A stretch of 64,000 bases of DNA, taken from contig JAJQHQ010000095.1 of the NCBI GenBank assembly GCA_021199655.1, positions 62,001 to 126,000 on the forward strand. The letters run 5' to 3'. Within the stretch, counting starts at the first letter, position 1; every line of letters begins with the position of its first letter. Below the pieces are notes generated by a model, which was given only the letters and a program-made list of their open reading frames with translations, made no database searches and was not told where the DNA came from. Source of the stretch: Lachnospiraceae bacterium. Lineage in GTDB: Bacteria; Bacillota; Clostridia; Lachnospirales; Lachnospiraceae. The position numbers and the translations under genes were made by a program. Below are positions 43,728-49,813 of this stretch, in pieces.

Positions 43728-43747
43728 ATGCGACACAAAAATGGGGC

Positions 43748-43777
43748 TTGAATCGCGGGGGGGGGTAATGCTATAAT
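43748..43777 (+). promoter_or_regulatory. Promoter with a G9 tract in its spacer
   Basis: TTGAAT, 18 bp, then an extended -10 TGCTATAAT. The spacer contains nine consecutive G (43757-43765). Gain or loss of a G changes the -35/-10 distance, the pattern of slipped-strand phase-variable promoters. It serves the membrane-anchored gene at 43821. Confidence 0.7.
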
Positions 43778-43820
43778 GGCTTATCTGTTATATAACAGTA
43801 AACGAAAGGAGAATGGGACT

Positions 43821-44633
43821 ATGAGTAAAGAAAAGAAAGAGAAGAAGAAAGGAAGCTGCTTTGGTACAATATTAAAAGTTGTATTGGTGATAGTTATTAT
43901 ATTTGCAGCTTTGTACGTGTACATGCAGTGGAGCGAGAAACGAGAACGGGAAGCTTCATACAGCACTGATTACTGGCCAACCGATGGTATTGCACTGATG
44001 CTTCCAGAACCTGAGCAGGAATATGGAATCTTACATAGCAAAAGCGAAACTTATTTGCACGTAACTACTGGTCATGTATCCGCAGACGATTTTACAACAT
44101 ATATAAACGAGTGCTCGGATGCTGGTTATACGATTGACTACTATCAGTCATCTCGGATGTATGATGCCGAAAACGAAGAAGGATATTCTGTAACGTTGAA
44201 TTATGATGAAGACGATAAAGAAATGAGTATTACGTTAAATGCACCAAAAGAACCAGAAACTGAGAATAACGAAGCAACTACGGAGTCTTCCAATCCAACT
44301 GCAGTAGAGACAGAAACTCAAACCGAAGCGGCAGTAGCGGAAACCGAATCATCCGAGGAACTGGTTGATGGCATGAGACCGGAGTTCAAAGAAGCTATGG
44401 ATGAATACGAAGAATTCTTTGACGAGTATGTTGAATTCATGCAGACCTATTCAGAATCAGATAACATCGTAACCTTGGCTACTCAGTACGCAAAGTTTAT
44501 GACTCAGTATTCAGAAACCATGGAAGCATTTGAGGCATGGGAAGACGAAGACCTGAACGATGTTGAAGCCGCTTATTATGTAGAGGTTTCAGCTCGGATT
44601 ACTCAGAAGCTTCTCACAGTATCTGCTGAATAA
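43821..44633 (+). CDS. Membrane-anchored extracellular phage protein (DUF6591-like end)
   Basis: 270 residues: Lys-rich cytoplasmic start (SKEKKEKKKGSCFG), one TM helix (about 14-34), an extracellular domain (about 45-135, with YGILHSKSETYLHVTTGHVS), a Thr/Glu-rich linker (about 140-190), and a helical acidic end (DGMRPEFKEAMDEYEEFFDEY) typical of DUF6591. The ATG at 43821 follows GAAAGGAG. Expression may switch through the G9 promoter upstream. A surface-exposed product of a prophage under a switchable promoter could act in exclusion or host interaction (inference). Confidence 0.7.
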   Translation: MSKEKKEKKKGSCFGTILKVVLVIVIIFAALYVYMQWSEKREREASYSTDYWPTDGIALMLPEPEQEYGILHSKSETYLHVTTGHVSADDFTTYINECSDAGYTIDYYQSSRMYDAENEEGYSVTLNYDEDDKEMSITLNAPKEPETENNEATTESSNPTAVETETQTEAAVAETESSEELVDGMRPEFKEAMDEYEEFFDEYVEFMQTYSESDNIVTLATQYAKFMTQYSETMEAFEAWEDEDLNDVEAAYYVEVSARITQKLLTVSAE

Positions 44634-44657
44634 AATTATATTCCACACCAATCCGAA

Positions 44658-44688
44658 AGGGCTCACTTGACAGTGGGCTCTTTTTTAT
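44658..44688 (+). terminator. Intrinsic terminator
   Basis: AGGGCTCACT with AGTGGGCTCT (wobble pairs), then TTTTTATT. Confidence 0.85.
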
Positions 44689-44690
44689 TG

Positions 44691-44725
44691 CGCATTTTTC
44701 GCAAGCTTCTTTATGAGAGACTAAC
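44691..44725 (+). promoter_or_regulatory. Phage leader element, copy 9
   Basis: CGCATTTTTCGCAAGC then TTCTTTATGAGAGACTAAC. Confidence 0.65.
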
Positions 44726-44741
44726 AAAGGAGGTGGTTAAA

Positions 44742-44906
44742 GTGATTATATTAGCAATTTTAGCGGTACTGTTATTACTGATACTTATCCCTGTAGCGTT
44801 GATCCTTGGAGGAGGAGCATTGCTATTCGGATGGCTGTTTCTGGACATAGCGGTATTTGCGATGGTGGCTAAAGCATTATGGAAAGCCATCAGAAAGAAG
44901 AAGTAA
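44742..44906 (+). CDS. 54-residue phage membrane protein
   Basis: Starts at GTG 44742, 9 bp after AAAGGAGG. Almost all hydrophobic (VIILAILAVLLLLILIPVAL, then FGWLFLDIAVFAMVAK), with a short Lys/Arg tail. Two TM segments. No family recognised. Leader 44691 and terminator 44916 bracket it. Confidence 0.58.
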   Translation: MIILAILAVLLLLILIPVALILGGGALLFGWLFLDIAVFAMVAKALWKAIRKKK

Positions 44907-44915
44907 CTCAGACTG

Positions 44916-44943
44916 GAGGCCGGGTAATTGGGCCTCTTAGTTT
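44916..44943 (+). terminator. Intrinsic terminator
   Basis: Perfect GAGGCC/GGCCTC stem, then TTAGTTT. Confidence 0.75.
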
Positions 44944-44975
44944 CGCATTTCTTACAGTTAGCCTTATGAAAGGAG
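44944..44975 (+). promoter_or_regulatory. Phage leader element, copy 10 (short)
   Basis: CGCATTTCTTACAGTTAG then CCTTATGAAAGGAGG; the ribosome site is fused to the leader end. Confidence 0.55.
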
Positions 44976-44986
44976 GAGGGATTGCT

Positions 44987-45130
44987 ATGAGTAAGAAGAT
45001 AGGCGGATACATTATATTTCTGGCTGGTACGTTAATTAGCGCAGCTGGACAGTTGATTATCCAGAATCAGAAATTATCTGAGAAAACAGCAACTAGCAAC
45101 GGCTCTGAAGAAGAGTCTAAGGGCGAGTAA
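44987..45130 (+). CDS. 47-residue single-TM phage protein
   Basis: A hydrophobic helix (GGYIIFLAGTLISAAGQLII) after a short basic start, and a Ser/Glu-rich tail. GGAGGAGGGA precedes the ATG at 44987. No family recognised. The stop codon is inside the terminator at 45119. Confidence 0.58.
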   Translation: MSKKIGGYIIFLAGTLISAAGQLIIQNQKLSEKTATSNGSEEESKGE

Positions 45131-45146
45131 CATGCCCTTTCATCTT
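45119..45146 (+). terminator. Intrinsic terminator overlapping a stop codon
   Basis: AAGGGC with GCCCTT, loop containing the TAA stop, then TCATCTTT. Confidence 0.7.
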
Positions 45147-45169
45147 TGCACGAGTCAAAGGGGGCAAAT

Positions 45170-45484
45170 ATGAATAAGTATCAAGAAGTAATCATGGAAG
45201 AGATACGCTGGCACAAAACGCACAGGCCGGTATATTGGGACAAAACAAAGTTCTCACAATGGAGTTACAAAGGCTGGGCATTGGATCAGCTGTATGACAT
45301 AGCGAGTTGCCCTGACACCTGTCCGATAATGATAAAAATAGAAGAGTTTATCAGTCTGATGGATAAGTATCAGTGTATGAGCTCGATGTTCTCTCCGGCA
45401 TACGACGAAGCGATTTATATTTATGACTTGTGCGGGGATGTATATGAGGAGGAATTGTACAATGAAGCTATCAAACATTATTAA
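45170..45484 (+). CDS. Hypothetical phage protein
   Basis: 104 residues, soluble and helical (NKYQEVIMEEIRWHKTHRPV, WSYKGWALDQLYDIA, CPDTCPIMIKIEEF). No family recognised. AAAGGGGG precedes the ATG at 45170. It overlaps the next gene by 23 bp, so the two are coupled. Confidence 0.62.
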   Translation: MNKYQEVIMEEIRWHKTHRPVYWDKTKFSQWSYKGWALDQLYDIASCPDTCPIMIKIEEFISLMDKYQCMSSMFSPAYDEAIYIYDLCGDVYEEELYNEAIKHY

Positions 45485-46292
45485 CACAAGCAATATTGAA
45501 ACTCTGGTTAAAACCGGTTTGGAGAATGCCAGAGAAGCAAGTCCTGCGTTGCTCGTAGCGGCTGGGACTGTTGGTCTTGTAACCGGCGCAGTTATGGCTT
45601 GGAAAGCATCTCGTAAGGTAGAGGATGAGATTGAAGTGGCCAAGCAAGGCAAGGCAGATGAGATTGAGGAAGAGGTTGAAGAAGTTGAGCTGACACCTGC
45701 AGAAACCGCAAAAGCAGTATGGAAGACAGTCGTTCCAGTTGTTGCAATCGAGATTATATCTGTCGGATGTATTATTGGCGGTTATACAATCAAGCGGCAC
45801 CGAATGGACGCGGTTGTCACAGCAGCAACTCTATCGGCTTCGCAGTTGAAATTATATCAGGAGAAAGCATTGGAGACTGTCGGGCCGAAGAAAGAGAAAG
45901 AAATCAAGGCTGCGGTAAGTAAAGAGCAATTGGACAAGAAATTCGAGTCTAATCTATCCGACGACGATATCATTGTAACTGGAAGAGGAACACAGCTATT
46001 CTTTGAACCCACTCAAAACTGTCTATTCTACTCAGATCGAGAATTTATTCAAAAGTGCTTTAACAATCTGAATATGCGGATGATAAACGAAATGTACATC
46101 ACGCTGAATGAATTATATTCAGAGATTGGCCTTCCTACGACAACTATCGGTGACGATCTGGGTTGGACAGTTGAGGACGGACAGTTTGAACCGAGCTTTG
46201 ATGCAATATTCACCCGTGACGGAAGAACCTGTGCCTGCATTGATTATATTCCAAAAGGGCCTACATATGACTTCCGTCGGCGTTACGCATAA
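45462..46292 (+). CDS. Two-TM phage membrane protein, DUF6353-like (copy A)
   Basis: 276 residues: N-terminal amphipathic start, TM1 (about 27-46, ALLVAAGTVGLVTGAVMAW then KASRKV), acidic linker (EIEEEVEEVE), TM2 (about 93-112), then a soluble domain ending CIDYIPKGPTYDFRRRYA. The opening 'SPxLLxAxGxVxxxxGxVxAxxASRKV' pattern and the later 'LNxMxxxxxxxLNELYSELGxP' block are shared with the gene at 47617, so the two are paralogues. They look like DUF6353-type proteins. GAGGAGG supports the ATG at 45462. Function unknown; association with the inner membrane is clear. Confidence 0.72.
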   Translation: MKLSNIINTSNIETLVKTGLENAREASPALLVAAGTVGLVTGAVMAWKASRKVEDEIEVAKQGKADEIEEEVEEVELTPAETAKAVWKTVVPVVAIEIISVGCIIGGYTIKRHRMDAVVTAATLSASQLKLYQEKALETVGPKKEKEIKAAVSKEQLDKKFESNLSDDDIIVTGRGTQLFFEPTQNCLFYSDREFIQKCFNNLNMRMINEMYITLNELYSEIGLPTTTIGDDLGWTVEDGQFEPSFDAIFTRDGRTCACIDYIPKGPTYDFRRRYA

Positions 46293-46318
46293 TTTGCAGG
46301 CTTTATTATGGAAGAAAC
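46286..46318 (+). promoter_or_regulatory. Phage leader element, copy 11
   Basis: CGCATAATTTGCAGGC then TTTATTATGGAAGAAAC; begins inside the last codons of the preceding gene. Confidence 0.6.
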
Positions 46319-46349
46319 AAACTTTATATAACGAAAGGAGAACAAAACT

Positions 46350-46706
46350 ATGAACGAGGAACTTAATGTAACAGAGGAATTTGAGGGAACTCCGGCAACG
46401 GATGTAAACGAGGTGGAATCTGAGAACACAGATGTTCGACCGGAAAACAAATCTGGTGGTAGCTTTAGTACCGCATTGTTGATTGGCGGATTAGCATTCG
46501 GAGGATACGTTGTAGGAAAAGGTATCGAATGGGGTGCACGTAAGGCAATCAACTTTGGGCGGGGTCTTGCTGCCAAGAGAAAGGTAAAACCGGATAAGGA
46601 CGGATGTGTCGCAGAGGCAGAAGCCGAGGAAGTCAACGAGCAGGAGTCAACCGAGGAATCTGAGCAGGAAGAGAAAGTTCAGGGTAAATCCCGGAAGAAA
46701 AAGTAA
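46350..46706 (+). CDS. Phage membrane protein with acidic ends
   Basis: 118 residues: acidic disordered start (about 1-32), one glycine-rich hydrophobic helix (about 35-58, STALLIGGLAFGGYVVGKG), a basic patch (RKAINFGRGLAAKRKVK) and a Glu/Lys-rich tail. No family recognised. GAAAGGAG ribosome site. Terminator follows at 46727. Confidence 0.62.
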   Translation: MNEELNVTEEFEGTPATDVNEVESENTDVRPENKSGGSFSTALLIGGLAFGGYVVGKGIEWGARKAINFGRGLAAKRKVKPDKDGCVAEAEAEEVNEQESTEESEQEEKVQGKSRKKK

Positions 46707-46726
46707 GGTTATATTTTAACCGAGTA

Positions 46727-46763
46727 AAAGGTGAGTCCTACATGGGCTTGCCTTTTTGTTTTT
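46727..46763 (+). terminator. Intrinsic terminator
   Basis: AAGGTGAGTCC with GGGCTTGCCTT (wobble pairs), then TTTGTTTTTT. Confidence 0.85.
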
Positions 46764-46778
46764 TACAGGAGGTGCAGC

Positions 46779-46997
46779 ATGAACGAATATTCATACAGCG
46801 GGCCAGTAACAGAGTACGGTAGGTGTATTTGTAATAGCTGGCACGGATCGACCAGAGCTGTGAGTGAGAAGAAAGCCCGCTCGAATCTTGCTTACCAGTT
46901 CAAGGTACGTAACAATAGACTTGCCGCGGCTCAAATTGGATTACCCGGCAAAATTATATTGGTGGAGGAGGGCATCTATGGACGAGATCAGACCTAA
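46779..46997 (+). CDS. Small hypothetical phage protein
   Basis: 72 residues, basic (SGPVTEYGRCICNSWHGSTR, KKARSNLAYQFKVRNN). The pattern of a short ring of Cys plus 'SEKKARSNLAYQFK' suggests a nucleic-acid contact, but no family is recognised. CAGGAGGTG precedes the ATG at 46779. It overlaps the next gene by 20 bp. Confidence 0.6.
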   Translation: MNEYSYSGPVTEYGRCICNSWHGSTRAVSEKKARSNLAYQFKVRNNRLAAAQIGLPGKIILVEEGIYGRDQT

Positions 46998-47586
46998 CAC
47001 AGATAGCTATAGAGCAACAAATGAAGCATCATCCTCTGAACAGGAAGAAAAACGTGTTGTCCGCAAAGTTGTAGACGGTAAGGTTGTGGCTAAGGACAAC
47101 AAGATGAGAAAACTGGCGGGTATGTTCTTTGCGGATGACATCTCGAACATCGGCGAGCATCTAATGAATGAAGTGTTCATTCCAAAGATTCAGAACTTTG
47201 TTGCGGATTCGTTGAGCGACTGCGTGAACATTATATTCCATGGCGAGAAAAGACCGAAAGAAAGAACTACTGCAAGCCGGTATAACTATTCACGGTCATA
47301 TGACGACAGACACAGAGATGAACGACGGACGGTAACAAGAAAACAGTATGACTACCGGGATGTCATCGTGCCAACCAGAAGAGAAGCCGAAGACATTATC
47401 ATCGGTCTGGAGGACATCATCAAGCGGTATGGTATCGCAACTGTTCGGGATTTGTATGACCTGTGTGGTTTAGATTCTGATTACACGGATTGTAAATACG
47501 GTTGGACGAATGTGTCTTCAGCTAAGATTACGTCCGATCGTGATGGTTACATGATTGACCTGCCAAGAGCAGTAGCAATCGATTAG
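46978..47586 (+). CDS. Hypothetical phage protein of the membrane-gene cluster
   Basis: 202 residues: acidic start, VVDGKVVAKDNKMRKLAGMF, a helix with NEVFIPKIQNFVADSLSDCV, an Arg/Tyr-rich linker (about 95-125), and a closing domain with YGIATVRDLYDLCGLDSDYT and DLPRAVAID. I do not recognise the family. It lies between the two DUF6353-like genes, and reads as part of one operon with them. GGAGGAGG supports the ATG at 46978. Confidence 0.63.
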   Translation: MDEIRPNTDSYRATNEASSSEQEEKRVVRKVVDGKVVAKDNKMRKLAGMFFADDISNIGEHLMNEVFIPKIQNFVADSLSDCVNIIFHGEKRPKERTTASRYNYSRSYDDRHRDERRTVTRKQYDYRDVIVPTRREAEDIIIGLEDIIKRYGIATVRDLYDLCGLDSDYTDCKYGWTNVSSAKITSDRDGYMIDLPRAVAID

Positions 47587-47616
47587 ATTAATTATATTTC
47601 AAGGAGGAATACATTT

Positions 47617-48642
47617 ATGAGTATCAAGAATGCAATTTCAAATCTTACTACCAGCATCAGTAGAAGCACTGGTATGCTGGGACTTAAGGTTCAGGCCCAC
47701 AGTCCTGAGCTGCTTATTGCCGGTGGTGTAGTTACACTTATCGGCGGTGTTGTTGTTGCTTGTATGGCATCCCGTAAGGTAGATGACGTGATTGACGAGC
47801 ATTGTGAAGCGGTTGGTGATATCCACGACCGGGAAGCTGATGAAACCGAAGAGATTGAAAACAGCGAAAGCACTGCGGAAGAAGCAGAAACTCGCAAGAA
47901 GGAACTGAAGAAGAGCGTCCAGAAAGACCTGACAGCAACATATTTCCGGACGGGCTTGAAGTTTGTTAAGCTGTACGCACCTGCAGTGTGTCTGATCGGA
48001 TTGAGTCTGACCTGCTTTCTGTCGAGCAACAATATCCTGCAGAAAAGGAATGTAGCTCTGTCATCTGCGTTCACAGCTTTGAGTCAGGAATTCTCGGATT
48101 ACCGTGGAAGAGTGGCTGCCCGGTTTGGAGAAACTGCGGAAAAAGAAATCCATTATAATCTGGAATCCGAGACGGTGGATGTGAAAACAAAGGACAAGAA
48201 CGGCAAGACTGTGACAGAGAAACAGACCACGTATTCTGCGTTGAGCAATGCTCCGGGTAGTATGTACGCAAGATATTTCAACAAGGAGACAAGTATCTAC
48301 TACAAGAGGAATCATATTTACAACGAGGATTTTCTTCGACTGACTTACGAGAATCTGAATAACATGCTGATCGCAAGAGGGTATCTGTTCCTGAATGAGG
48401 TCTACTCAGAACTGGGAATGCCGATTGTTGACTATGGTCAGATGGCTGGATGGATTTATGATCCGAACGGCAGAGTTCGTCCTTCACATTCTGACACAGA
48501 TGTGCTTGACCTGCGGATTCAGGAAGTGATTGAGCCGTTCAATCCTCTTGACCCGGATGCAAAACGTGAAAAGATCTGGATGATTGACCCGAATGTGGAG
48601 GGTAATATTCTGGGTTATATTAACAAGAAAGTAGCAGCATAA
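47617..48642 (+). CDS. Two-TM phage membrane protein, DUF6353-like (copy B)
   Basis: 341 residues, paralogous to the gene at 45462: HSPELLIAGGVVTLIGGVVV with ASRKVDDV (TM1, about 28-47), acidic linker, TM2 (about 118-138, YAPAVCLIGLSLTCFLSSN), then a long soluble domain with TYENLNNMLIARGYLFLNEV and YSELGMPIVDYGQMAGW. The soluble part is about 80 residues longer than in copy A. AAGGAGG ribosome site. Function unknown; two copies in one phage suggest a hetero-oligomeric membrane complex (inference). Confidence 0.72.
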   Translation: MSIKNAISNLTTSISRSTGMLGLKVQAHSPELLIAGGVVTLIGGVVVACMASRKVDDVIDEHCEAVGDIHDREADETEEIENSESTAEEAETRKKELKKSVQKDLTATYFRTGLKFVKLYAPAVCLIGLSLTCFLSSNNILQKRNVALSSAFTALSQEFSDYRGRVAARFGETAEKEIHYNLESETVDVKTKDKNGKTVTEKQTTYSALSNAPGSMYARYFNKETSIYYKRNHIYNEDFLRLTYENLNNMLIARGYLFLNEVYSELGMPIVDYGQMAGWIYDPNGRVRPSHSDTDVLDLRIQEVIEPFNPLDPDAKREKIWMIDPNVEGNILGYINKKVAA

Positions 48643-48657
48643 TGAAGGGGGTTAATT

Positions 48658-49287
48658 ATGAGTACAGGAGCTGAAGTAGTTATTGGAATTATATCTGGTG
48701 CTGCAGTTGGTGCCGGTGCCTCGATTCTGACCATGAAGAAGCATTTCGAGAATGAAAAGCAGAAAGAGGTAGAAGAAATCCGTAGTATCTATATGCAGAA
48801 AGCCGAGAAGGATGGAGAACCTGAGAAAGCAGAAAAAATCCGTAAGGTTGGCGAGACTGCAGAGAACAAGGACTCAGATATGAAAGAGTATCGTAAGCGG
48901 GTACAGTCTGAGGGCTATGTCAAGTATTCTGGCGATAATCCGGGAGAAAAGACGAGCAGAACACCGATGAAGAAAGACTGGATTCCACCTTATATTATCG
49001 CACCTGAACAGTTCGACGAGCATGCAGATGATGGTCTTGGCTGGGAGACAAGAACATTATTATATTTCGCGGATGGTGTTCTCACGGATAACGACAGCAA
49101 CAAGATTGAGGATATTACTACAATCCTCGGCGATAAGGAGACTCTGACTCATTTCGGAGAGTATGAGGATGACTCTATTCATGTCCGGAATGAGAACCGG
49201 AAGATTGATTATGAGGTTCTTCTTGACCAGAGGACTTGGAAATCAGTCAATGCCAAGAAGCCGAAAACTAAGAGACTGGAGGATTAA
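48658..49287 (+). CDS. Membrane-anchored phage protein
   Basis: 209 residues: N-terminal TM helix (about 6-26, EVVIGIISGAAVGAGASIL), a charged helical stalk (about 30-90, Lys/Glu-rich), and a soluble domain with WIPPYIIAPEQFDEHADDG, ETRTLLYFADGVLTDND and RTWKSVN. No family recognised. GAAGGGGG lies before the ATG. The stop codon directly abuts the next ATG. Confidence 0.63.
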   Translation: MSTGAEVVIGIISGAAVGAGASILTMKKHFENEKQKEVEEIRSIYMQKAEKDGEPEKAEKIRKVGETAENKDSDMKEYRKRVQSEGYVKYSGDNPGEKTSRTPMKKDWIPPYIIAPEQFDEHADDGLGWETRTLLYFADGVLTDNDSNKIEDITTILGDKETLTHFGEYEDDSIHVRNENRKIDYEVLLDQRTWKSVNAKKPKTKRLED

Positions 49288-49791
49288 ATGAGTGATTACT
49301 TTCTTTGGATGTTAGAGCAGATTGACGATCCAAATGAATTTGACGTAACTCGCTATCAGATGCTTCTCGATTATCTGGACAGTGTTCCATTCATTTATAT
49401 TCTGCCCATGGATAAGAATCGAATGGAAGACGGCATAGAACTGCGAAATGGTGCTGTGTCGTCGGATTACCGTCCAAACAATGCGTGTTCAGTTCTTGAG
49501 ATGATGGTTGCTTTGGCTATCCGCTGTGACCAGCATCTCACAGATAATCCTGAGCACAGTCGAGCATCGTGGTGGTTCAAGAACATGGTCGATAATCTGA
49601 CCTTAAGTGATATGACGGATGATGACTTCAACCGCGGTATTACAAAACGAACGATAGCGATGTTCCTGAATCGCGAGTACGACCCGGATGGATGCGGCAG
49701 TTTGTTCTACATTCCCGGCTACGACGGAGATTTGAGACGGGTGGAGATTTGGTATCAGATGAACTACTGGTATCTGAGTCTTCGCCGTTGA
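49288..49791 (+). CDS. Hypothetical phage protein
   Basis: 167 residues, soluble and acidic (DYFLWMLEQIDDPNEFDVTR, YILPMDKNRMEDGIELR, SVLEMMVALAIRCDQHL, EIWYQMNYWYLSLRR). Conserved-looking but not recognised. It is coupled to the upstream gene (TAAATG) and is followed after 22 bp by the large replication gene. Confidence 0.62.
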   Translation: MSDYFLWMLEQIDDPNEFDVTRYQMLLDYLDSVPFIYILPMDKNRMEDGIELRNGAVSSDYRPNNACSVLEMMVALAIRCDQHLTDNPEHSRASWWFKNMVDNLTLSDMTDDDFNRGITKRTIAMFLNREYDPDGCGSLFYIPGYDGDLRRVEIWYQMNYWYLSLRR

Positions 49792-49813
49792 TGAAAGGAG
49801 GACCGGAAATGAA

